Source of the DNA: Eggerthellaceae bacterium UBA5808
Lineage (GTDB): Bacteria > Actinomycetota > Coriobacteriia > Coriobacteriales > Eggerthellaceae
Length of the DNA stretch: 50,255 nt
Direction of reading: 5' to 3'
NCBI GenBank assembly: GCA_002417975.1
Contig: DIDE01000009.1
Location: 1-50,255 of the forward strand
A program made the position numbers and the translations under genes. The notes beneath the pieces are model-generated. The model was given only the letters and a program-made list of their open reading frames with translations, was not told the origin of the DNA and made no database searches. Below, one piece after another: positions 14,836 through 23,490 of the stretch (its first letter is position 1; each line of letters opens with the position of its first letter).

Positions 14836-14872
14836 CAAAAAAGAGAAAGGCAACCCGATGGGCTGCCTTTCT
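14836..14872 (-). terminator. Terminator of the UroD-thioredoxin gene
   Basis: On the minus strand AGAAAGGCA and TGCCTTTCT form a 9-bp stem, extended by GCCC/GGGT-type pairing in the loop. The stem is followed by CTTTTTTG. It lies 64 nt after the stop codon at 14936. Confidence 0.8.
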
Positions 14873-14935
14873 GTGGTTGATGGCGATTTACTTAATCGAA
14901 CTGGTGGATATCGGACTGATATGGCCAATAGACAT

Positions 14936-16318
14936 TCATTCGCTACACTTTTTAGCTTTTGCTTCTGCAACAGCATCAAGCAGTTCTTGTTTTGAAGGAA
15001 TGATCGAAATAAACTTTGGTTCACCATCGATGACCATCGTGGGGAGGTTTTTCAATCCCATTTTCATCGTGCGAGCTACATCTTCTTTAATACAGTAGCG
15101 ATAGACAACATAATCAGCGTCTTCTTTGATCTCGTCATAATTGTCAGCAACACTATTAACCATATAGGTGCATGCAGCGCATTGATCTGGATCAAGCGTA
15201 AAGAGTTCGATAAGTACCTTATCGCGGTTTGCATAATCGGGAATCTCGATAGAATCAAGATCAAACGAATCGCCTGCGGTATAGTTCTCCAGCATGGTAC
15301 GCGTTTCGTTAGGGTGCAACACTGCCTGTGTAACCGCGATAGTGTTTTCGACAGGTACGTTGTAAGGCATGTCACATCCAGGACTCAAAAGAAAATTACG
15401 TTTTGTATTGTTGACGGCGTCATATTCGTCAATAACGCATTTCATATTATCTTGCTGGTTTCCAAAGAGCATTGTTGTGGTAAGGGGGATGTTGCCACCA
15501 AGTGCGATGTTATAAGAGTCAGTAGTTTTCTTTGCTTCTGCCAGATCGACATTTTCATCAATATGGATGGAATCTGGGTTAGTCTTACACATTACATCGA
15601 TCTGGCGAGATGCATTGCCACATACGAAAAATGCTGAATGTGATCCCATATTTCTGATTTCAGTAAAAAGTCTGCTGAAGGGTTCGTGCATGTATTGCTC
15701 AAAATATTTAGGCGATACTTGGCTTACGAGTGGATCAACAACGGCGATAACGTCCATTCCAGCTTCAAGATAGTAATGGGTCATTGCTATGCCGACTTTA
15801 GCGGTGAAATCCAGGAATGCATCAACGTTTTCAGGATTCTTGCGCATGTCGGTAAAGATTCGGGTACCTCGCAAGTGGGAGGCGAGCGTTAATGGTCCGC
15901 AAATTAAGCCATAGAGTGCAGTATCATCTCCGACTGCTTCTTTCATACGGCGCATCGTGTTAAGAACGATAGGGATACGTCCTTCGGTTTTTTTCGGGAT
16001 CATATCATCGGTAGGACGACCTGCGTCTTTAGCGCCATAAGGGTGTTCGGTAACTGAGGGTGGATTGTAATCCGCCCACATAAGTTTGCAGCCAAGGATT
16101 TCCGCTTCTAGTTGGAGGTCGAAAACGATGGGCATTCCATCAGGCATATAGAGTCGATGAACTTCCATAAGCGATTCGAAGAGTTTGTCTTCGTCAGTCA
16201 GTACTTCAATCGCATTATATCCTTTGAGTTTTCCTGCATGAACGCCAGCAAATGGAATCCAGGGGACGCGTTCGAGATCTTTATGCTGAAGCGCTTGGAT
16301 AACAAGGTCTTTACCCAT
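14936..16318 (-). CDS. UroD/MtbA-family corrinoid methyltransferase fused to a thioredoxin-like domain
   Basis: The protein has 460 residues. Residues 1-345 are a uroporphyrinogen decarboxylase-superfamily domain of the MtaA/MtbA group (ICGPLTLASHL, GMDVIAVVDPLVSQVSPKYF). The second and third MtbA zinc ligands are matched by Cys233 (FVCGN) and Cys315 (SPGCDMP), but the usual His two residues before Cys233 is Phe231. Residues about 365-455 look like a thioredoxin/glutaredoxin fold with Cys380-AA-Cys383 and a cis-Pro at 426 (NLPTMVIDG). It may take the methyl group from MtmC to an acceptor such as a thiol or folate. The acceptor is unknown. ATG 16318 is chosen over 16327 because AGGTG lies 6 nt upstream. 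Confidence 0.82.
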   Translation of the reverse strand: MGKDLVIQALQHKDLERVPWIPFAGVHAGKLKGYNAIEVLTDEDKLFESLMEVHRLYMPDGMPIVFDLQLEAEILGCKLMWADYNPPSVTEHPYGAKDAGRPTDDMIPKKTEGRIPIVLNTMRRMKEAVGDDTALYGLICGPLTLASHLRGTRIFTDMRKNPENVDAFLDFTAKVGIAMTHYYLEAGMDVIAVVDPLVSQVSPKYFEQYMHEPFSRLFTEIRNMGSHSAFFVCGNASRQIDVMCKTNPDSIHIDENVDLAEAKKTTDSYNIALGGNIPLTTTMLFGNQQDNMKCVIDEYDAVNNTKRNFLLSPGCDMPYNVPVENTIAVTQAVLHPNETRTMLENYTAGDSFDLDSIEIPDYANRDKVLIELFTLDPDQCAACTYMVNSVADNYDEIKEDADYVVYRYCIKEDVARTMKMGLKNLPTMVIDGEPKFISIIPSKQELLDAVAEAKAKKCSE

Positions 16319-16570
16319 AATGAGCACCTATCTACTCGATCGTTAACTAAGTACATATTTACTGTGCTCAAAATCGATGAACTTGAAAAGTGTCAGTTGC
16401 TAACGAAAGTACGGGACAGTATCGATTCGTGTTTCGGGATCGTTAAATATTTACAAGAAGCGTTCGATAGAGCGGCTGTCACGTGATTTTAGGAGTAACT
16501 GTACCTCCCTTTCTTTTGGGTTATGTATATAAAATTGATGCGACGAAACAATAGAAAGCGGGTACCAGAT
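16319..16570. other. Divergent promoter region, no gene
   Basis: About 250 bp lie between the divergently oriented UroD-thioredoxin and CobW genes. The region has no convincing coding sequence and should hold both promoters. I found no clear operator. Confidence 0.5.
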
Positions 16571-17548
16571 ATGGAAAAGAATCTGCCTCTTTACTTAGTG
16601 ACAGGGTTTCTCGGTGCGGGTAAATCAACATTGCTGCGTAGATTGATTGCGAGTAAGCAAGCGCAAGGTTTGCGCGTGGGCGTATTAGTTAATGAGATTG
16701 GTGCAGTAAGTATTGATTCTTCTTTGCTAGAACATGATGGACTCCAAATAATTGAGTTGAATGAAGGCTCGGTGTTTTGTCATTGCAAACAGGCAGATTT
16801 TGCCCTGGCTCTAGAAAAAATTCTTGATCTGCCTATCGATCTTTTGTTTATAGAAGCGTCGGGCATTGGAGATCCTTTTGGCATGACGGATTTCCTTGAG
16901 CAAATCGAAGCAGCTAAAGAGAGCAAAGAGGGTACGCTGTCTCGTCATTATGATTATCGTGGTGCAATTTGTGTTGCTGATGCGACATGCATCGTTGATT
17001 ATGCTGACGTTCTTGTTCAAGTACGAAATCAGATTCAGAAAACGTCATTCATCGTGCTCAACAAGATGGATGTGGCAACGGCTGATGAACAGGCGGAGGC
17101 ACATGAGCTCATCAACCAGCTCAATCCTGATGCGTATGTTTATGAGACGACGTTCGGTCAAATCCCATCTGAACTATTTAATGAGCAGACGAAGCCTGAT
17201 ACGTCAATGCATGGCAAAACAACAAATCGCTGTATCGACCGGCCTGCAAATTGCGTAATAGATCTTTCTGGAACATATGATTGCAAGAGCATCCGCGCGT
17301 TCCTTGCTGCGATGAGTACATGCGCAGTGCGCCAAAAAGGATTTTTCACTGACGAGAACAGTAATTCTATGTATGCTGAAGCAGTTGGAAATAGTATTTC
17401 CATCAAACCTTTTGATCAGACTTCTGAGTCGGAGCTAAAGCAGCAATTAGTGCTTATCGGCTTAAACATCAAACCGTTCGAAGATGAAATTACGAAGGCT
17501 TGGAAACAGGTGTTTCCAGAAAAACCTTGTTTGTGCGTAGCTGGATAG
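16571..17548 (+). CDS. CobW/YjiA-family G3E GTPase
   Basis: The 325-residue protein has the P-loop GFLGAGKST, switch segment EASGIGDP and NKMD guanine motif. The usual CxCC metal motif appears as CHCK (EGSVFCHCK), so its last Cys is Lys. A smaller C-terminal domain follows (about 210-325), ending with CLCVAG. G3E GTPases act as metal chaperones or insert cofactors, and homologues sit beside corrinoid methyltransferases. The divergent UroD-type gene makes a corrinoid or zinc role likely. ATG 16571 starts directly at the domain; upstream starts at 16523 or 16538 are possible because ribosome-binding sites are poor. It stops with tandem UAG UAA. Confidence 0.85.
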   Translation: MEKNLPLYLVTGFLGAGKSTLLRRLIASKQAQGLRVGVLVNEIGAVSIDSSLLEHDGLQIIELNEGSVFCHCKQADFALALEKILDLPIDLLFIEASGIGDPFGMTDFLEQIEAAKESKEGTLSRHYDYRGAICVADATCIVDYADVLVQVRNQIQKTSFIVLNKMDVATADEQAEAHELINQLNPDAYVYETTFGQIPSELFNEQTKPDTSMHGKTTNRCIDRPANCVIDLSGTYDCKSIRAFLAAMSTCAVRQKGFFTDENSNSMYAEAVGNSISIKPFDQTSESELKQQLVLIGLNIKPFEDEITKAWKQVFPEKPCLCVAG

Positions 17549-17613
17549 TAATAAAATCATTTCCAAAAACAATTCGATGCCTCTGAAGTACGTTACGCAA
17601 ATGCTTAACTTCA

Positions 17614-17643
17614 GGAATTTCTGACGCATGCGTCAGAAATTCC
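17614..17643. repeat. 30-bp perfect palindrome
   Basis: GGAATTTCTGACGCA and its exact reverse complement abut with no spacer, giving a 30-bp perfect palindrome 65 bp after cobW. No T-tract follows on the plus strand. A second inverted repeat (CTGAAGT/ACTTCAG) lies directly before it. It may be a regulator-binding site, a cruciform-forming terminator or a trace of a mobile element at the edge of the truncated gene downstream. Confidence 0.8.
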
Positions 17644-17690
17644 GTATAGCAACTCTCTGTTTATAGAAACGTCTATGTATACACGAACAC

Positions 17691-18287
17691 TGCCCTGATT
17701 ACGCGATCGTATTTGTTACGGGCTATTCAGAATATGCGGTGGATGCATTTGCCTTGCGGGCAGATGGATATTTGTTAAAGCCTGTCACAGAAGAAGATGT
17801 ACATAAAGAACTGAATTTCATTTTGGAAAAACGCGCAATTCCGTCTCCGGAATCGAAGCATTGTATACGCATTCAGTGCTTTGGGAATTTTGAAGTGTTT
17901 GCAGATGAAGAGCCTATTCGATTTGCGCGGAGCAAGACCAAAGAACTTCTGGCATATCTTGTTGATCGCGAAGGTGCGACGGTGTCTATGGGTGAGTTGA
18001 TGGCGGTGCTATGGGAAGATGCGCCTGAAAGCAGGTCAACGCGTAGCAATGTGCGGAACATCATTCATGACTTAAAAGCGACGCTAGCAGCTCATGGGGC
18101 AGATGAGGTGCTGACCAAAAGTAGGAATGCAATCGCGCTCAATCGTTCAATGGTCGACTGTGATTTCTACGATTTTCTTCAACGCATGCCTTATGCAGTT
18201 AATCTATATCATGGTGAGTATATGAATCAGTATTCATGGGCCGAAATTACTGCTGCTCATCTTATTCGACAAGAGAGTACTTGGTAG
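17691..18287 (+). pseudogene. Remnant of a SARP-type response regulator, N-terminus missing
   Basis: The reading begins inside a receiver domain with CPDYAIVFVTGYSEYAVDAF and DGYLLKPVT (the second half, including the conserved Lys). A full SARP DNA-binding domain follows (CFGNFEVFADEEPIRFARSK, LMAVLWEDA, NVRNIIHDLKATL) with a short C-terminal tail. The first 60-70 receiver residues, including the phosphorylated Asp, are absent. The upstream frame meets a UAG at 17664 and a TGA at 17622 and does not look like a receiver. A GTG at 17739 could start a shorter DNA-binding protein, but there is no good ribosome-binding site. I call it a 5'-deleted gene. Confidence 0.75.
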
Positions 18288-18482
18288 AAAGAGCAATTAC
18301 AAAGGGGATTACAAGTTGTCCAGGGGGATTAGCGCGTTGAGCTACTAAAAATTAATGATCTGTAGCTCAAGATAGTTGTGTTTTGTCTACAATCATCAGA
18401 ATACAATTAGCTTCAATAGCAGATGAGAGATCTTGCTTTAGCCAAGGTTCAAGTTGATCGCTGATTACGCGAAGGGGAGCGT

Positions 18483-20006
18483 ATGAATTTATTTCAGATT
18501 GCTTATAAAGTAAGTCGAACAGACACCGAAATTTTTGAAGGGTTCGGTTTTAAGCACCATTCTGATGCAACTCAGTATTACGTACATGCTAATAACCAAG
18601 CATATGATAAGAGCACGACGCTTTGCCAGCCAATAGGCGAAGCTATTACGCTTGCTCGTCATTTAGTATGCAGCATGAAGCAATCAGGCACTGCTCCATT
18701 AGGTGATGTATGGTTTAGCGATGATCGAACTACTGCGTTTATGCTGGTAAATTTGCCAGACAAATGGCGTGATGAGGAAGTAGTGGAAGAAAATGTGTAC
18801 ACCTATCGCGTGCTCATAAAAGATCATGAACTAACTCTAGGAGCCTATGATCAACGAGATGCGTGGATCGATGATTCCATTAGATATTTGCAGCCACTCT
18901 ATAAACTGCTCCCTTTATTTGCTGCCTTACTGTTGCAAGAGACTCAAGTAAATGCTGCGATTGATCGTATATTCCAGACCTACGTTGATCATCCTGCTGC
19001 TGATGTATTCGTTAACTTACACGAAGATTTTTATCAAAATCATAAAGCAGATGATTATGACATCGCGTATGAAAATATTTGTGCGTACGACGTTTCTGGT
19101 ATGCATTCATATTTTGATAGCTATGACACTATTCGCCACAATAAAGAGCAATCTCAATCTATTCAAAACCTTCCTCTGATTACCTTTGCGGACGATGCCT
19201 TTACTGCTGAACAAAAAATGTATATTCCATCGATGGGCAAAGAATTTGAGCTGCCAGCTGGTTTAGACGGTGTATGTAATGAAATAGCTGTGGGTGATGC
19301 GCAGGCGGTTCTTCTGCATGGACCAGCAGGAACAGGTAAAACCATATCGTGCAAGCTAATGTGCCAATCTATCGGTCTTCCACTTATGGCTACAGTCAAC
19401 TGTACAGAGAATCTGGATGAATTCATTTTAGGAAAATATATTCCGCAAGATGGTGACATCATATTTAAAGAGAGCTATGTAACAAAAGCTATTCGCGAAG
19501 GTGGTGCGGTTGTATTCGAGGAAATAAACTTTGCTAAGCCACAGTACTTGGCATTTTTAAATTCGCTTTTGGATGATAACGGGTTTGTACGACTCGATAA
19601 CGGTGAAGTTGTTCGCCGGCATCCAAATTTTAGATTTTTTGCAACTATGAATGTCGGATATTATGGCACGCGTGAGCTTAACCAGGCGCTTTACAATCGT
19701 TTCAATGCAATTGTAGAAATTGCCGCTCTATCCGATCAAGCTATTGCTCGTATGCTTTCGTTCCGTGTGCCTGAATGCGTTCCGGTTTTAGACAAGATGC
19801 TCAGTGTCTATCACAAAATTAAGGGTAAGGTCGAACGTGAAGAATTAGATGTAGTCATCTCACCGCGTAACCTTGAAAACTGGGCTCACCTTGCTAAGCA
19901 AGAGGGATACGTGAAGGCCGCCGAGAAAACTATTGTTCCTGTTGCTCGATGTGATAGATCTCTCGAAGAAGCTATTCGAGGCATTATTGTTATGTATAAG
20001 TGGTGA
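18483..20006 (+). CDS. MoxR/CobS-like AAA+ ATPase
   Basis: The 507-residue protein has a unique N-terminal region (about 1-230) and a AAA+ module with Walker A GPAGTGKT near residue 278, Walker B AVVFEEINFA near 340 and sensor-1 FFATMNVG near 385. The module belongs to the MoxR/NorQ/CobS type, which works with VWA-domain partners in metal insertion or protein remodelling. The next gene is such a VWA protein. GGGGAG precedes the ATG by 3 nt. It is the first gene of a three-gene set with stop-start spacing of a few bases. Confidence 0.87.
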   Translation: MNLFQIAYKVSRTDTEIFEGFGFKHHSDATQYYVHANNQAYDKSTTLCQPIGEAITLARHLVCSMKQSGTAPLGDVWFSDDRTTAFMLVNLPDKWRDEEVVEENVYTYRVLIKDHELTLGAYDQRDAWIDDSIRYLQPLYKLLPLFAALLLQETQVNAAIDRIFQTYVDHPAADVFVNLHEDFYQNHKADDYDIAYENICAYDVSGMHSYFDSYDTIRHNKEQSQSIQNLPLITFADDAFTAEQKMYIPSMGKEFELPAGLDGVCNEIAVGDAQAVLLHGPAGTGKTISCKLMCQSIGLPLMATVNCTENLDEFILGKYIPQDGDIIFKESYVTKAIREGGAVVFEEINFAKPQYLAFLNSLLDDNGFVRLDNGEVVRRHPNFRFFATMNVGYYGTRELNQALYNRFNAIVEIAALSDQAIARMLSFRVPECVPVLDKMLSVYHKIKGKVEREELDVVISPRNLENWAHLAKQEGYVKAAEKTIVPVARCDRSLEEAIRGIIVMYKW

Positions 20007-20012
20007 TGCACG

Positions 20013-21938
20013 ATGTCTTCAAAAGAGAAAGAAAAAAAGAAAAAGCTGTTGCGTGCTTTTCAATGCGAGACAACGCGCAGTGCTGAAGAAGATTTTGCGC
20101 GGTTGCTCAGTGATGACGCTTATGTACGCCTATTTTTTATCAATGAGAATCAAGCATATACCGATGGTGCTCGTATAGTTGTTGATCCGGCATTCGATGA
20201 CATGTATTGCGATTTACGTGCACTTCAGCAGACCGAAGACTGGCTAGGCATAGAACATCTTTATTCAGGCGATGAATGGCTCGCGTTGCGTATGATCACG
20301 CGTGCTCAAAGTGTTCATGAGAGTCTGCATATTATCTATACCGATTTTCCTATACCTGTTGTACGTGATCCTCGCGCGACGACGCCTGTAAGGGCGCAAG
20401 TCTTATCTTTAATTGACAACATAATCGAGGATGCGTTCATCGAAGCAGCAGGATGTAGCGAATATGACAACATGGAATTATTCCTTAAGTTTGGCCGTGT
20501 CTCTCGTCTATTCTCTAATACGCCATCGGACGGTACGGTTCAAAGAGCTTTTTCGGAATTACCCGAGATTGGGCAAGATACTAGAACAGATGCGCAAATA
20601 AAGGCGCAACAATTAGCAACCTTGCTTGACTATGCGGCGACAATTCTTTTATATCCTATGGTGCGCCCCGAGAAGTTGGCACCAGAACTCGATTCTTACA
20701 GGGTAGCTACGATGCCGTTGTTTCAAGAAGGATCATTACAAGGAGTATGTGCTGATCGCTTTGAATATGCCCAGCGTATTTTTGATGCCATAGAGGATTT
20801 AATTCCTGATGTTGATGAGCCGCTTTCTCTGCCGCGTATAGCTGCTATATTGCCAGGTATGCGTACTCATTCGGGCGATATACCAGCGCCTGATGGTCGA
20901 GCACGCAAGGGACGAAAAGGAAACGTGGCGCGTCGGCTCTTTGTTGATCTAGATGGCAATCTTATACAGGATAGCCAGATTGCCAAAAAAGCTCACGATA
21001 TCTTTAATGAGTTCATCGATGAGCGTGACGGAATTATCGAACTTATGTCGATTGGTCCTCAAGTTACGGTATTCAAACCGAATCAATTAGGAGCTGCTGA
21101 GTGTCATAAGGGCGTTAACGTAGAGGTGATAAAGCCTGCAATTGATATGCGTATGAAGCCTGCTTATGATGACATGGCTCAGCAGCTTCATGTCAGTATT
21201 AATGCTGGGAATGCCCAGTTCACACAATTGTTGCAAGCTTCGGAAATGACTGAAGAAGATCGCTATATGTTTGGCAGCAAGATATCTTCGCGTCGTTTAG
21301 GGGATGTGCGTAAACGATTTTGGATTCGCTCGGTCCCTGGATTAAAGATTCCTGATTTAGCGATACTGTTTATGATTGATGGGTCGGGATCTATGTCGGG
21401 CGCGCGCATTGATGCTGCGCGTCGATCGTCGATAGTGCTTCATGAAGTACTCGCTCAACATAACGTTGAGCATGCCATAGTTGAACATCGTGCCATATTC
21501 GATGAACCCACCGTTCAACATACGCTGCTCGTTGATTTTAATGGATGCCCCGAACAAAAATATAGCATTATGGGGATGGATACAGGTGATGGCACGCGCG
21601 AGGGGCTATCGCTGCTATGGGCACAACGCTATCTTCAAACCGCATCGGCTGAGCGTAAGTTGATCGTGGCCATATCAGATGGTCAGCCATGTCACTTTTT
21701 TGGAGAGAACGATTATACTCCGCCGCTATCAGTGGCAGATACTGCTTGTGTTGCCCGTAAGCTTATACGGAGCGGGATATCTATTGTCGCTATCGCTCTC
21801 GCGGATAATGATGATGAGGCTGGTTGGTCATGCTACGACCAGCTGAAAGAGATCTATCCATCAGTAATCGAGTGCAATGATCTGGCGCAACTGCCTAGTA
21901 AGGTATTCAGGACTATAACGCATGAATTAAGGAGATAG
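20013..21938 (+). CDS. VWA-domain protein, CobT/NorD-like
   Basis: The 641-residue protein has a charged Lys-rich start, a long helical middle and a C-terminal von Willebrand A domain (about 448-641). Its MIDAS is complete: DGSGSMSG, the TGDGTRE threonine and SDGQPCH. The pairing with an upstream MoxR/CobS-like ATPase recalls CobS-CobT (cobalt chelatase) and NorQ-NorD (nitric oxide reductase maturation). No chelatase large subunit is nearby. Translation is probably coupled to the ATPase gene, 6 nt upstream. It ends with tandem UAG UGA. Confidence 0.85.
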   Translation: MSSKEKEKKKKLLRAFQCETTRSAEEDFARLLSDDAYVRLFFINENQAYTDGARIVVDPAFDDMYCDLRALQQTEDWLGIEHLYSGDEWLALRMITRAQSVHESLHIIYTDFPIPVVRDPRATTPVRAQVLSLIDNIIEDAFIEAAGCSEYDNMELFLKFGRVSRLFSNTPSDGTVQRAFSELPEIGQDTRTDAQIKAQQLATLLDYAATILLYPMVRPEKLAPELDSYRVATMPLFQEGSLQGVCADRFEYAQRIFDAIEDLIPDVDEPLSLPRIAAILPGMRTHSGDIPAPDGRARKGRKGNVARRLFVDLDGNLIQDSQIAKKAHDIFNEFIDERDGIIELMSIGPQVTVFKPNQLGAAECHKGVNVEVIKPAIDMRMKPAYDDMAQQLHVSINAGNAQFTQLLQASEMTEEDRYMFGSKISSRRLGDVRKRFWIRSVPGLKIPDLAILFMIDGSGSMSGARIDAARRSSIVLHEVLAQHNVEHAIVEHRAIFDEPTVQHTLLVDFNGCPEQKYSIMGMDTGDGTREGLSLLWAQRYLQTASAERKLIVAISDGQPCHFFGENDYTPPLSVADTACVARKLIRSGISIVAIALADNDDEAGWSCYDQLKEIYPSVIECNDLAQLPSKVFRTITHELRR

Positions 21939-21946
21939 TGAATAGC

Positions 21947-22495
21947 ATGGCGACGATTTGTGCAACGCCTGGGTGCGGCAAGCCTGCAATGTATGCGACA
22001 CGAACTAAACCGGCATATTGCGAAACATGTGTGCATACGTTAATAGATAAGGCTGGGCTAAAACCGATTACGATGTTCTCTAAGCCGAACGAGTTTTTTA
22101 CTACGCAATGCAAGACGTGCGGTGTAGTGGCAGACTACAGTTTTAACTATGTTTTAAGCAAGATCAAAATAGGCGAACCAGTATGTCGCGCGTGCTACTG
22201 GAAGCATTGGTTTGCACAAAGTTGGGATGATTTCGGTTGTGGGCAAGGACTTGCGCACGGTCTAAGCGAGGAAGGTGCTCGTTATTTGGCTCATGCTTCG
22301 GGCTATGAATTAGTGCAACTTATTCCAGGTGCGGTAGAAGGCGAAGAACTTCTTCTTGTCAGATGCTCATTTTGCGGAAGACAAGTTGTAGAAACTCCAG
22401 GAGATATAGCCTGGCGTTGCACGTGCAATAGAAAACAGCATGATGTATCTATGCCTGTTCAGGATCGTATTCTTGACCACGCGCAGGAACTATGA
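21947..22495 (+). CDS. Zinc-ribbon protein of unknown function
   Basis: The 182-residue protein has three or four zinc-knuckle units: CATPGC and CETC near the start, CKTC and CRAC in the middle, and CSFC with CTC near the end. I do not recognise a named family. Zinc-ribbon partners often bind nucleic acid or bring proteins together. It follows the VWA gene within 10 nt and has the shared AAGGAG site, so it likely belongs to the same unit. A GTG at 21938 is a possible alternative start, but the spacing favours ATG 21947. Confidence 0.75.
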   Translation: MATICATPGCGKPAMYATRTKPAYCETCVHTLIDKAGLKPITMFSKPNEFFTTQCKTCGVVADYSFNYVLSKIKIGEPVCRACYWKHWFAQSWDDFGCGQGLAHGLSEEGARYLAHASGYELVQLIPGAVEGEELLLVRCSFCGRQVVETPGDIAWRCTCNRKQHDVSMPVQDRILDHAQEL

Positions 22496-22590
22496 GATTT
22501 GAACCTATGATCTCAGTCGGCACATCTATAGAATGGCTGATATTGATGTAGGACATATTAGTTTGTTGTTTGTCTCCTATCCTTTCAGCA

Positions 22591-22610
22591 TTGTATCCTG
22601 TAAGATACAA
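22591..22610. promoter_or_regulatory. Inverted repeat, likely operator of the toxin-antitoxin operon
   Basis: TTGTATC-ctgtaa-GATACAA has perfect 7-bp arms, 25 bp before the toxin start. HigA-type antitoxins usually repress their own operon through such a site near the promoter. Confidence 0.65.
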
Positions 22611-22635
22611 ACTAGAGTAATGGGAGACCGTTTAT

Positions 22636-22941
22636 ATGATTATCCTAAAAACTAAAGTATTCGATGAATGGTTTCGAAAACTGCGTAATGGAATTGCTAA
22701 AGCAAAAATTAATGCAAGGTTACGTCGCATTGAGCTAAACAATGAAATTATCGGAGATTATAAGATAATTGGCGAAAAAGTTATTGAACTACGCTTTAAT
22801 ACGGGACCGGGATATCGTGTTTATATAACAAAAGAGGGAGATAATCTGGTTGTCCTTTTAATTGGTGGTGACAAGTCATCGCAAGATACTGATATTGATA
22901 CAGCGAAACGCTTAGCGAAGGAATGGAGGTCCAAGAGATGA
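22636..22941 (+). CDS. RelE/HigB-family toxin (addiction module killer)
   Basis: The 101-residue basic protein has the small killer fold layout seen in HigB-like toxins: VFDEWFRKLRNGIAKAKIN, then IIGEKVIELRFNTGPGYRVYI, a hydrophobic VVLLIGGDKSSQ strand, and a C-terminal AKRLAKEW. Such toxins cleave mRNA on the ribosome. GGGAG precedes the ATG. The toxin comes before the antitoxin, the order typical of higBA, and its TGA overlaps the antitoxin ATG. Confidence 0.9.
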   Translation: MIILKTKVFDEWFRKLRNGIAKAKINARLRRIELNNEIIGDYKIIGEKVIELRFNTGPGYRVYITKEGDNLVVLLIGGDKSSQDTDIDTAKRLAKEWRSKR

Positions 22942-23261
22942 ATATCGAAACAAGCACATGGGATGCGAGTGATTATCTTGAGACCAAGGAGGATATCTTC
23001 GCATACCTTAATGCGGTAATAGAGGAAGGCGATCCACTGTTGCTCCAGGCAGCTCTTGGCGATATCGCGAAAGCTCGAGGTATGAGTGATATTGCAGAAA
23101 GCATTGGAGTTGGACGTGAAAGTCTTTATAAATCCTTAAGCGCAACAGGCAATCCGTCGTTTCAAACTATCGTTAAAGTCTCGCAGGCTCTTGGTCTAAA
23201 AGTGGTGTTTGAACCAGCACATGATGTTTTACATAGGCACGGCGCGTCTATTAATTCGTAA
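22938..23261 (+). CDS. HigA-like antitoxin with helix-turn-helix
   Basis: The 107-residue protein carries a C-terminal HTH (MSDIAESIGVGRESLYKSL, then PSFQTIVKVSQALGLKV) typical of addiction-module antidotes. It should bind and neutralise the upstream toxin and repress the operon at 22591-22610. ATG 22938 is chosen because GGAGG lies 8 nt upstream and it overlaps the toxin stop (ATGA); an earlier ATG at 22923 has no such site. Confidence 0.9.
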   Translation: MNIETSTWDASDYLETKEDIFAYLNAVIEEGDPLLLQAALGDIAKARGMSDIAESIGVGRESLYKSLSATGNPSFQTIVKVSQALGLKVVFEPAHDVLHRHGASINS

Positions 23262-23490
23262 ACTTCCATCGTGGTTGCCTTTGGTGAACAATAGGTAGTC
23301 TCTGTGCGTCCAACAGTCTTGTATTCGTTACGTTTGCAATGTATTATATGGGCATCTGCTATATGAGAAAAGTAAAACTACGGGGCATACAAGCAGATTT
23401 TCTTCGTGTACTGATGGCGCTGTCTAGCTGTGCCGAATGCGCGCCATGGGTATGAACGCCCAACGCTTTGCGGAGGAAAAGGGGATTCTT

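Noticed and set aside
17739..18287. Intact 182-residue SARP regulator starting at GTG 17739
   Set aside because: The receiver sequence clearly continues upstream of that codon without a start, so the gene is 5'-truncated.
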